A stretch of DNA of 6,736 bases from Clostridiales bacterium (GTDB taxonomy: Bacteria; Bacillota; Clostridia; Oscillospirales; Oscillospiraceae): the NCBI GenBank assembly GCA_003525905.1, contig DQIA01000014.1, positions 1 through 6,736 on the forward strand. Direction: 5' to 3'. The notes beneath the pieces were generated by a model. That model was not told the origin of the DNA. It did not search any database and was given only the letters and a program-made list of their open reading frames with translations. Both the position numbers and the translations under genes were made by a program. Within the stretch, counting starts at the first letter, position 1, and the number at the start of each line of letters is the position of its first letter. This document shows, in pieces, positions 1 to 5,641 of this stretch.

Positions 1-905
1 CTCGAGATCTTGACACCGGAGCGGGAATTGGCCGCGTGGACGAATTCGCCGCCGCCGATGTACATGCCGACGTGGGAAGCGGACGAGCCGCTGCCGAAGA
101 AGACAAGATCACCGGGAATCAGGCTGTCATAGGAGACGTAGTAGCCGTTTGCGAGCTGCGCGGTCGCGGTGCGGTTGATGCTGTAGCCGAACTGGCGGTA
201 GATGTACTGCACAAAGCCGGAGCAGTCAAAGCCGGAGGGAGAAGTGCCGCCGTAGACGTAAGGATAACCGACGAACGACATGCCGTAATTCGCGATCTGC
301 GTGCCAAGTGAGGTGCTGCTCGAAGAGCTGCTGCCAGAGGAATAGGAATCGTCGTAGCCGGTGGCGGAGGAGTAGCTCGAGCCGCTGCTCGAGGAACCGC
401 TGTTGCAGTAGGGCTTTTCCAGCAGGGTGACGAGGTCGCTGCGGATGTAGCCGATCTGGCCGTTGTACTTCACCTTGTACCAGCCGCAGTTGAAGCCGAA
501 GATGAAGACCTTCGCGCCGCTGCCTGCCTGATCAACCAGACCGGAGGAAGTGGACGGGCCGCTGCGGATATTGGCGAGATAGGGATCGACGGAGCCGTAG
601 CCCAGCTCGATATTCTCGCGCTCCTTGAAGGTGATATAGTCGGAGTGCATGTAGCCGATCTTCAGATTGTAGTTGACCAGATACCAGTCTCTGACCTGAC
701 GGATGACTACGACGTTGTCTCCGTTGTGCGCCGTCGAGAGAATATCGGAGCTGGTAGAAGCCTGAGAGCGAAGGCGAAGGCCGCCGCTCGCTTCGACAAT
801 GCCAATGCCGGTTTTCAGCTCCGTGGCGCCTGCCGTGATCGCAAGCGCTGCAACAGCGGCGACCGTGGCGGCAAGGATCAACAGGACCTTGATCATCCGT
901 TTCAT
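1..905 (-). CDS. Secreted SH3-SH3-NlpC/P60 peptidoglycan endopeptidase (C-terminus cut by window edge)
   Basis: An exported cell-wall hydrolase. NlpC/P60 enzymes are cysteine peptidases that usually cut the D-Glu to diamino-acid bond of the peptidoglycan stem peptide. About 301 residues are visible and the frame is still open at the window edge. Residues 1-27 form a signal peptide (Lys/Arg start, Ala/Val/Leu core, likely cleavage after Ala-Gly-Ala). Two bacterial SH3 domains follow at about 33-92 and 106-163, each with an N-terminal LRxR or IRSGPS motif. A Ser-rich linker (about 169-199) leads to the NlpC/P60 domain. Its catalytic set is complete: Cys228 in FDCSGF, His278 in SHVGMYIG and His290 in VHAAN, with spacing normal for the family. 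ATG at 905 is preceded by GGGAGG (915-920). It lies 30 nt after the 96-residue gene with no terminator between, so the two are probably co-transcribed. Only the last few residues seem to be missing. The family is sure; the exact bond cut is inferred. Confidence 0.95.
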   Translation of the reverse strand, partial: MKRMIKVLLILAATVAAVAALAITAGATELKTGIGIVEASGGLRLRSQASTSSDILSTAHNGDNVVVIRQVRDWYLVNYNLKIGYMHSDYITFKERENIELGYGSVDPYLANIRSGPSTSSGLVDQAGSGAKVFIFGFNCGWYKVKYNGQIGYIRSDLVTLLEKPYCNSGSSSSGSSYSSATGYDDSYSSGSSSSSSTSLGTQIANYGMSFVGYPYVYGGTSPSGFDCSGFVQYIYRQFGYSINRTATAQLANGYYVSYDSLIPGDLVFFGSGSSASHVGMYIGGGEFVHAANSRSGVKIS

Positions 906-935
906 GTAAAAGTACCTCCCAAACAGAAATTGTGC

Positions 936-1226
936 TTATTTTGCGTTCAGTGCACGTTCCAGCCACACACAGCCAACATCCAAAGCCGTGTAGAAGCCGT
1001 CCTTTTCCGTCTTCTTCACCACGCGGTCGCGCGCCTTGGCGGCGGGATCCGTGCGCTGGAGCTGGACGGAGACCTTTGTTGCAAGCTCGAGATCGTCGAG
1101 CTTTTTTGTTTCGAGGATCTGCAGCATGACGATGAATTCGTCTGCCATGGAACCGTAATAAACCAGATTGTCCTTCCGCATCAGGGGGTGGCCCTTGTAG
1201 GTGAGGACTTCATTTTTTTCGGACAT
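936..1226 (-). CDS. Conserved-looking hypothetical protein, 96 aa
   Basis: I do not recognise a named family. The 96-residue product is probably cytosolic: it has no signal peptide, no membrane segment and many charged residues. It starts MSEKNEVLTYKGHPLMRKDN and has a central part rich in Leu, Asp and Glu (YYGSMADEFIVMLQIL), then a Lys/Arg-rich stretch (KARDRVVKKTEK) and a hydrophobic C-terminal helix-like end with its only Cys. I chose the ATG at 1226 because GGAGG (1234-1238) lies 7 nt upstream. An upstream in-frame GTG at 1265 would lie inside the promoter, before the likely transcription start near 1249. It is the first gene of an operon with the NlpC/P60 peptidase. Its own strong promoter and clean ribosome site argue that it is real. 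A role in cell-wall control is guessed from context only. Confidence 0.85.
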   Translation of the reverse strand: MSEKNEVLTYKGHPLMRKDNLVYYGSMADEFIVMLQILETKKLDDLELATKVSVQLQRTDPAAKARDRVVKKTEKDGFYTALDVGCVWLERALNAK

Positions 1227-1233
1227 TCGGGAA

Positions 1234-1238
1234 CCTCC
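1234..1238 (-). promoter_or_regulatory. Ribosome binding site fixing the start of the 96-aa gene
   Basis: GGAGG on the minus strand, 7 nt before the ATG at 1226. It decides between this ATG and the in-frame GTG 39 nt further upstream, which has no such site. Confidence 0.85.
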
Positions 1239-1246
1239 AAATAAAA

Positions 1247-1263
1247 TGTAACCGAATTGTAAC
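1247..1263. promoter_or_regulatory. Candidate WalR (YycF) box overlapping the -10
   Basis: The plus strand reads TGTAAC-CGAAT-TGTAAC, two identical hexamers with a 5-nt spacer. This fits the published WalR consensus TGTWAH-N5-TGTWAH, known from Bacillus subtilis and Staphylococcus cell-wall genes. The site covers the -10 box and the likely transcription start, a position more usual for repression than for activation. The operon downstream includes a cell-wall hydrolase, the classic WalR target class. Binding is inferred: the match is exact, but only one full box is present and no walR gene is in view. Confidence 0.5.
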
Positions 1264-1301
1264 ACATAGAAACCGAATTGTCAATAGCAAATTCGGAATT
1301 T
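1250..1301. repeat. Phased GAATT repeats and 13-bp palindrome in the promoter
   Basis: The 11-mer AACCGAATTGT occurs at 1250-1260 and again at 1271-1281. A third GAATT core lies at 1296-1300, so the three cores start at 1254, 1275 and 1296, exactly 21 bp (two helical turns) apart. The third core belongs to a perfect palindrome, AAATTC-G-GAATTT (1289-1301), just upstream of the -35 box. This looks like an operator array on one face of the helix. No binding protein is identified. Confidence 0.6.
1256..1284 (-). promoter_or_regulatory. Sigma-A type promoter for the 96-aa protein and NlpC/P60 operon
   Basis: On the minus strand the -35 box TTGACA (1279-1284) matches the consensus exactly. A 17-bp spacer follows, then the -10 box TACAAT (1256-1261), with TG one base upstream of it (extended -10). 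The predicted transcription start is near 1249, giving a leader of about 23 nt before the ATG at 1226. The two boxes lie inside repeated sequence that looks like a regulator binding site. Confidence 0.88.
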
Positions 1302-1391
1302 CTGCCGATTTGTAATCATTGCGGCGGAAAGCGTTACAATGGTCCGGGAATGCGATGCTGGAACTGTCGGATGTTTTTTGCTTGGGAGGGC

Positions 1392-1433
1392 AGAAAAAGA
1401 GGGGAGGCCTCTACTTGCCGCAGAAGCCTCCCC
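1392..1433 (-). terminator. Intrinsic terminator after ireB
   Basis: Read on the minus strand, a 12-bp stem (GGGGAGGCTTCT with AGAGGCCTCCCC, one G-T wobble) closes a 9-nt loop and is followed by TCTTTTTC. The arms are 1422-1433 and 1401-1412, and the T-run is about 1392-1400. It starts 10 nt after the ireB stop codon and should also stop read-through from pheST, separating these genes from the next promoter. Confidence 0.9.
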
Positions 1434-1443
1434 GGGCGGGGAA

Positions 1444-1689
1444 CTAATCAAACAGGTAGTGCCGGACAAGCTCCTGAAGAAGCTCGTCGCGATCGAGCTT
1501 GCAGATGAGGCTGCGAGCGTTATTGTGGTTGGTGATGTAGGTCGGATCCTCGGAAAGAAGATAGCCCACGATCTGATTGATCGGATTATAGCCCTTTTCC
1601 GTGAGGGAGCGATAGACCTCCGTGAGGATCTGCTTCATCTCCGCACTGTTGTCGACCGGCACGCTGAATTTGATCGTGTTATGATCCAA
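1444..1689 (-). CDS. ireB: IreB family regulatory phosphoprotein (UPF0297/DUF965)
   Basis: A small cytosolic protein (81 aa) of the IreB/YrzL family. In Enterococcus faecalis IreB is phosphorylated by the PASTA Ser/Thr kinase IreK and dampens the cephalosporin-resistance response. The family signature is plain: [19 protein letters not shown] at about 31-49, an NNAR motif at about 56-59, then [13 protein letters not shown] near the C-terminus. Length is usual for the family. Of the two N-terminal Thr sites known in E. faecalis, one aligns with Thr5 here (NTIKF), while the other is not conserved. The start is TTG at 1689: the codon just before it is an in-frame TAA, the next Met is residue 18, and AAAGGAGG lies 9 nt upstream. 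It follows pheT by 96 nt. The usual partners ruvX and a DUF1292 gene are absent here, and the terminator directly downstream makes this a single-gene end. Confidence 0.95.
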   Translation of the reverse strand: MDHNTIKFSVPVDNSAEMKQILTEVYRSLTEKGYNPINQIVGYLLSEDPTYITNHNNARSLICKLDRDELLQELVRHYLFD

Positions 1690-1698
1690 TTACGTCCG

Positions 1699-1706
1699 CC
1701 TCCTTT
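1699..1706 (-). promoter_or_regulatory. Ribosome binding site supporting the TTG start of ireB
   Basis: AAAGGAGG on the minus strand, 9 nt before TTG. With the in-frame TAA immediately upstream, it makes TTG the only start that keeps the conserved N-terminus. Confidence 0.88.
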
Positions 1707-1719
1707 CTTCCTTTCCTCT

Positions 1720-1748
1720 ATCATATCCGAAATTCGGGATAAAGTAAA
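1720..1748 (-). promoter_or_regulatory. Probable promoter of ireB
   Basis: On the minus strand TTTACT (1743-1748) and TATGAT (1720-1725) are separated by 17 bp, matching 4 of 6 and 5 of 6 consensus positions. The predicted start is near 1713, about 24 nt before the TTG. The spacer holds the palindrome CCGAA-A-TTCGG (1727-1737), which resembles the elements in the 96-aa gene promoter. No good terminator separates pheT from this point, so ireB may also be read from pheST. Confidence 0.6.
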
Positions 1749-1785
1749 GGAAAAATGCGTAAACAAATTGGAAACAAAACGGTGC

Positions 1786-4173
1786 TCAGCGGAGCTTGGC
1801 GTTCAGCTCTTTTTCCAGAGCGGCCAGAACGGCGGACACGACGCCGTCGGAATCGGCATCCGTCAGCGTGCGGTCGTCTGCACGGAGCGTCAGGCGGAAG
1901 GCCGCGCTCTTCGAGCCGGAAGCGATGCCCTTGCCGCGGTAGATATCGAACAGCTCCACGCTGCGCAGCAGCTTGCCGCCTGCGGCGCGGATGCAGTCGG
2001 ACAGGGCGGCGACCGTTACGGCCTCGTCGCAGACGACGGCGATGTCGCGGGTGACGGCCGGGTACTTTGGCAGCGGCGTATAGGTCTTTTCCGGCAGCTG
2101 CAGGGACAGCAGGGCCGTGAAGTTCAGCTCTGCGGCGAAAATCTCGCCGTCAATGCCGTAGCTGCGGGCCACGAGCGGATGGATCTGGCCGAAGCAGCCG
2201 AGGTCGACGCCGCCCACGCTGACGCGGGCGCAGCGGCCGGGATGGAACGTCGGGTCGTGCTTCTCGGCGGTATAGCGGGCCTCGGGGACGTTCATGCCGC
2301 GCAGGAAGGCCTCGATCTCGCCCTTCATCTTGAAGAAGTCCTCGTGCTCGCCGTAGGTGCCGAGCACCAGATGCTTCGGTTCGTCCGGCAGGGTCTGGCC
2401 GGGCTTCGGCAGGTAGACCTTCGCCAGCTCATAGAGCTTGACGGCATCGTTGTGATAGGCGTTGTTGCGCGCCAGAATGGCGAGCATGGACGGCAGCGCG
2501 ACGGTGCGCATGATGGAGGCATCCTCACCGAGCGGGTTCTGAATGCGCATGGCATTGCGCAGGGAAGAGTCCTCCGGCAGGCGGATCTGATCGAAGATGG
2601 ACGGGGAGACGAAGGAATACGTCAGGATCTCGCTGTAGCCGAGGCTGCGGCACAGGGAACCGGCGCGGTTCTCGAGCTTCATGGCCTCCGTATAGCCGCC
2701 CTCCGTGGCAGCGCCGCGGAACGTCGTCGTGGGGATGTTGTTGTAGCCGAACAGGCGGCCGACCTCCTCGGCGATGTCCGCCATGCCGACCAGATCGGGA
2801 CGCCACGACGGCACGCGGATCTCATTGCCCTCGACGGGAATCTCCAGACGGCGCAGATATTCGACCATGTCGGCCTCGGAGATGTCCGTGCCGAGCAGGG
2901 CATTGATGCGGTCCGGCTCCAGCTCGATGGTACGCGGCTCGGGAATGTCGTTGAGCACGTCGATGACGCCGTCCATGACCTCACCGGCGCCCAGCAGCTC
3001 GACGAGCTCGCAGGCGCGGTCCACGGCGGGGAGCGTCAGCAGCGGATCGATGTTCTTTTCAAACTTGCCGGAGGCCTCCGTGCGCATGCCGAGGGCAAGG
3101 GCCGTCTGGCGGATGGACGTGCCGTTGAAGTTTGCGGATTCAAAGACGACGTCGACCGTATCGTCCATGATCTCGCTGTTCTCGCCGCCCATGATGCCGG
3201 CAAGACCGATGGGCTTCGTCTCGTCGGCGATGACGAGCGTGCCGGGCGTCAGGGTGCGGACATTGCCGTCGAGCGTCGTCAGGGTCTCGCCCGGCTCGCT
3301 GCGGCGGACGATGATCTTGCCGGAGCCGACATAGCGGTAGTCAAAGGCATGCATCGGCTGGCCGTATTCCAGCATGACATAGTTCGTGATATCGACGATG
3401 TTGTTGATGGGGCGGACGCCGTTGGCGCGCAGACGCTGGCGCAGCCACTTCGGCGACGGGGCGATCTTCACATTGCGCACCATGCGCGCGGTGTAGCGGC
3501 GGCACAGGTCCTCTGCGGGAACCTCGACTTCCAGCAGCTCGGACAGCTCGCCTGCCGCGCCGCCGCGCACGACCGGGTCGTGATGGCGCATCGGCTTGTT
3601 GAAAGCGGCAGCGGCCTCGCGGGCCAGACCGAGGATGGAATAGCAGTCCGGGCGGTTGTTCGTGATCTCAAAGTCCACAACGGTGTCGTCGTTGCCGATG
3701 ACGGTGTTGATGTCGTCGCCGGGCTTGCAGTCCTCCTGCAGGATCCAGATGCCGTCCTCAATGGCATAGGGGAAGTCGTTGAGCGTCAGGCCGAGCTCCT
3801 TCAGGGAGCAGAGCATGCCGTTCGATACTTCGCCGCGCAGCTTGCCCTTTGTGATGTGCACGCCGCCGGGCAGCCAGGAATTGTGCTGGGCCACGGGGAC
3901 AAGGTCGCCCTCGTGTACGTTCTGCGCGCCGGTGACGATCTGCACGGGCTCGCCCGCGCCGACGTCGATCTGGCAGACCCACATGTGGTCGGAGTTCGTG
4001 TGGCGCGTGATGGACACGACGCGGCCGACAACGACATTGCGCAGCTCGGCATCGAGCCGCTCATAGGTTTCGACCTTTTGACCGGCGATGGTCATGGTCT
4101 CGACAAACTCTCGATCCGGCACGCCGGAGAGATCCACGAATTCTTCGTTGAGCCATTTTCTGTTCAGTTTCAT
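1786..4173 (-). CDS. pheT: Phenylalanyl-tRNA synthetase beta subunit
   Basis: The beta chain of the alpha2-beta2 enzyme that charges tRNA-Phe; this chain binds tRNA and edits wrongly charged Tyr. The 795 residues match the full bacterial form. Domains seen: an N-terminal part and EMAP-type tRNA-binding OB fold (about 40-150, with HTNSDHMWVCQIDVG and VTGAQNV); the B3/B4 editing region (about 215-390, with PMHAFD around His275 and GIMGGENSE at 326-334); the B5 DNA/tRNA-binding domain (about 412-480); the catalytic-like core (about 485-690); and the C-terminal FDX-ACB anticodon-binding domain (about 698-795, starting PLPKYPAVTRDIAVV). ATG at 4173 has GAGGAGG 7 nt upstream, and that site touches the pheS stop codon, so the two are translationally close. 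Regulation comes from the T-box ahead of pheS. No broken or missing part is seen. Confidence 0.98.
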   Translation of the reverse strand: MKLNRKWLNEEFVDLSGVPDREFVETMTIAGQKVETYERLDAELRNVVVGRVVSITRHTNSDHMWVCQIDVGAGEPVQIVTGAQNVHEGDLVPVAQHNSWLPGGVHITKGKLRGEVSNGMLCSLKELGLTLNDFPYAIEDGIWILQEDCKPGDDINTVIGNDDTVVDFEITNNRPDCYSILGLAREAAAAFNKPMRHHDPVVRGGAAGELSELLEVEVPAEDLCRRYTARMVRNVKIAPSPKWLRQRLRANGVRPINNIVDITNYVMLEYGQPMHAFDYRYVGSGKIIVRRSEPGETLTTLDGNVRTLTPGTLVIADETKPIGLAGIMGGENSEIMDDTVDVVFESANFNGTSIRQTALALGMRTEASGKFEKNIDPLLTLPAVDRACELVELLGAGEVMDGVIDVLNDIPEPRTIELEPDRINALLGTDISEADMVEYLRRLEIPVEGNEIRVPSWRPDLVGMADIAEEVGRLFGYNNIPTTTFRGAATEGGYTEAMKLENRAGSLCRSLGYSEILTYSFVSPSIFDQIRLPEDSSLRNAMRIQNPLGEDASIMRTVALPSMLAILARNNAYHNDAVKLYELAKVYLPKPGQTLPDEPKHLVLGTYGEHEDFFKMKGEIEAFLRGMNVPEARYTAEKHDPTFHPGRCARVSVGGVDLGCFGQIHPLVARSYGIDGEIFAAELNFTALLSLQLPEKTYTPLPKYPAVTRDIAVVCDEAVTVAALSDCIRAAGGKLLRSVELFDIYRGKGIASGSKSAAFRLTLRADDRTLTDADSDGVVSAVLAALEKELNAKLR

Positions 4174-4185
4174 TGCTCTACCTCC

Positions 4186-5229
4186 TCAGAACTGCGAAAG
4201 GAACCGCACGTCGTTGTCAAAGATCAGGCGCAGGTCGTTGATGCGCAGACGGCCCATGGCCATGCGCTCCAGACCGATGCCGAAGGCAAAGCCGGAGTAC
4301 TTCTTCGGGTCAATGCCGCAGCCCTCGAGCACCTTCGGGTGCACCATACCGGCGCCCAGCAGCTCGATCCAACCCTCGCCATGGCAGGTGGAGCAGACCT
4401 GACCGGCCGTCTCGCCCGTGCCGTGGCACTTGAAGCACTGCATGTCGACCTCGCAGCTTGGCTCCGTGAACGGGAAATGATGCGGGCGGAAGCGCACGAC
4501 GGCGTCCTCGCCGTACAGGCGCTTGATGAGCGTCTCCAGCGCGCCCTTCAGGTCGCCCATCGTGATGCCCTCGTCGACGACGAGGCCCTCGATCTGATGG
4601 AACATCGGGGAGTGCGTGGCGTCGGCCTCATCCTTGCGGAACACGCGGCCGGGGGCCAGCATGCGGATGGGCGGCTTCTGCTGCTCCATGACGCGGATCT
4701 GCATGGGGCTGGTCTGCGTGCGCAGCAGGACGGAATCGTCGTCGTCAAAATAGAAGGTGTCGGAGCGGTCGCGGGAGGGATGGCCCTCTTCGATGTTCAG
4801 CTTCGTGAAGTTGTAGGCGGCCTCCTCGATCTCCGGGCCGTCGACGATCTGATAGCCCATGCCGATGAAGATCTCCTTGACCTCCTGCAGCACGCGGTTC
4901 ATCGGGTGCTGGTGGCCCATTTCCACGGGCTTGCCTGGGATGGTGACATCCACGGCCTCGGCCTCGAGCTTTGCCTCGAGCGCAGCGGCATCCAGCGCGG
5001 CACGGCGCTTTTCGAGCGCGTCCTCGAGCTTGGCACGGACGGCGTTTGCCATCTGGCCCATGACGGGACGTTCCTCGGCAGACAGCTTGCCCATCTGCTT
5101 CAAAATAGCGGTCAGCTCGCCTTTTTTGCCCAAGTACTGAATACGGGCTTTTTCCAGCTGTTCGGCGCTGTCAAAGGAGGCCAGTGCTTCTTTGGCGGCC
5201 CGGCGGATTTGTTCCAGTTGTGCTTTCAT
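4186..5229 (-). CDS. pheS: Phenylalanyl-tRNA synthetase alpha subunit
   Basis: The catalytic chain of phenylalanyl-tRNA synthetase (class II), which activates Phe with ATP and transfers it to tRNA-Phe. It has 347 residues, a normal bacterial length. Residues 1-90 form the charged N-terminal helical hairpin that contacts tRNA. Motif 1 is near 108-135, motif 2 spans about 187-215 (GRVFRKDEADATHSPMFHQ), the Phe-pocket FTEPS is at 254-258, and motif 3 is GFAFGIGLER at 313-322. Ala315 in that last motif aligns with E. coli Ala294, which sets side-chain selectivity. Between FTEPS and GAGMVHP lies a Cys4 insert: Cys265, Cys268, Cys279 and Cys282 in two CxxCHGxG units, a putative zinc knuckle absent from E. 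coli PheS. ATG at 5229 has AAAGGA upstream; a longer open frame runs back into the T-box terminator and is not coding. It forms an operon with pheT. Confidence 0.98.
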   Translation of the reverse strand: MKAQLEQIRRAAKEALASFDSAEQLEKARIQYLGKKGELTAILKQMGKLSAEERPVMGQMANAVRAKLEDALEKRRAALDAAALEAKLEAEAVDVTIPGKPVEMGHQHPMNRVLQEVKEIFIGMGYQIVDGPEIEEAAYNFTKLNIEEGHPSRDRSDTFYFDDDDSVLLRTQTSPMQIRVMEQQKPPIRMLAPGRVFRKDEADATHSPMFHQIEGLVVDEGITMGDLKGALETLIKRLYGEDAVVRFRPHHFPFTEPSCEVDMQCFKCHGTGETAGQVCSTCHGEGWIELLGAGMVHPKVLEGCGIDPKKYSGFAFGIGLERMAMGRLRINDLRLIFDNDVRFLSQF

Positions 5230-5277
5230 CTTCGTATCCTTTCTGTCATTCTGTATTGCTCGCGGCAGTGTGCAAAT

Positions 5278-5314
5278 AAAAAACGACTTGCCCCGTTCGT
5301 ATAGGGACAAGTCG
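5278..5314 (-). terminator. Regulated terminator of the pheST T-box
   Basis: On the minus strand CGACTTGTCCC (5304-5314) pairs with GGGGCAAGTCG (5284-5294) as an 11-bp stem with one wobble and a 9-nt loop, followed by TTTTTT (5278-5283). It lies just after the T-box sequence and about 48 nt before the pheS start, the standard place for the attenuator. Confidence 0.92.
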
Positions 5315-5543
5315 GAAGTACCTGCGGTACCACCCTGTTTTTTGCAAGTTGGCAAGTGCCAATCGGAGCAAACACTCTTTGAGCCTGATAACGGTGCTCA
5401 CACCGTTCTTGCCTACTGTGGTTCAGCAAAACCGCTCGGAAGGGAACTTCACGCAGGCTGCTGTGCTGCGGCTCTCAGCCGGGACCGCGACTCTCTAAAC
5501 AGCAGGGGGAGCGCTACTTTTCTTCGTCATAGCGTTTGAATTT
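5278..5543 (-). ncRNA. T-box riboswitch leader of pheST, Phe-specific
   Basis: The untranslated leader that senses uncharged tRNA-Phe. The conserved T-box AGGGTGGTACCGC lies at 5324-5336 on the minus strand. Its UGGU bulge would pair with the ACCA end of a tRNA with A73, as in tRNA-Phe. Stem I includes the GAAG...AGTA 5' strand just after the likely start, an AGAGAG distal bulge and a GTGAAG strand carrying UUC (5444-5446), the Phe codon, at the expected specifier place. Another UUC is at 5439-5441, so the exact specifier is a judgement. A stem III hairpin ACGGTG-TGAG-CACCGT is at 5391-5406. The leader ends in a terminator hairpin before pheS. Expected behaviour, from known T-boxes: uncharged tRNA favours the antiterminator and transcription continues. 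Confidence 0.93.
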
Positions 5544-5549
5544 GCCTAT

Positions 5550-5578
5550 ATTATACAATAGACCGTCGCATTTTGCAA
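5550..5578 (-). promoter_or_regulatory. Promoter of the pheST T-box operon
   Basis: TTGCAA (5573-5578) and TATAAT (5550-5555) on the minus strand are 17 bp apart. The predicted start is near 5543, directly ahead of the first stem I strand. It sits 17 bp downstream of the decarboxylase terminator. Confidence 0.88.
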
Positions 5579-5595
5579 CCCTGTTTTTTGTACAG

Positions 5596-5625
5596 AAAAA
5601 GCGCCCGGACTTGCCGAGCGCCTTT
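5596..5625 (-). terminator. Intrinsic terminator of the decarboxylase operon
   Basis: On the minus strand GCGCTCGG and CCGGGCGC form an 8-bp stem (one G-T wobble) around the loop CAAGT, extended by AAAG against the following TTTTT. It lies 16 nt after the stop of the 64-aa gene. The A-run on the other side gives only weak reverse-direction function. Confidence 0.88.
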
Positions 5626-5641
5626 GGGTTTCATTTTGTTT

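Noticed and set aside
1..10. Overlapping XhoI (CTCGAG) and BglII (AGATCT) sites at the left edge, as if from cloning
   Set aside because: The bases fit the open reading frame of the peptidase, and such sites occur by chance; there is no vector sequence.
303..401. Repeat array suggested by recurring GCTCGAG/GCTGCTCGAG strings
   Set aside because: They encode the Ser-rich linker of the peptidase (residues 169-199); the repetition is low-complexity coding sequence, not a CRISPR or tandem DNA repeat.
645..1244. Plus-strand open frame of 199 codons over the left operon
   Set aside because: It is antisense to the NlpC/P60 and 96-aa genes, both of which have clear ribosome sites and, for the peptidase, complete motifs.
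1227..1265. GTG start at 1265 for the 96-aa protein
   Set aside because: It lies upstream of the predicted transcription start and inside the promoter, without a ribosome site.
1777..1800. Terminator directly after pheT
   Set aside because: Only a 4-bp GCTC/GAGC stem with a broken T-run is visible, too weak to call; read-through to the terminator at 1392 is more likely.
1339..5304. Long plus-strand open frame of 1321 codons as a giant protein gene
   Set aside because: It lies fully antisense to pheS, pheT and ireB in codon phase, has no ribosome site or recognisable domain, and its composition is that of a back-read of GC-rich codons.
5230..5355. N-terminal extension of PheS by 42 residues
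   Set aside because: It would be translated from the T-box sequence and terminator hairpin; the ATG at 5229 has a ribosome site and gives the normal PheS N-terminus.
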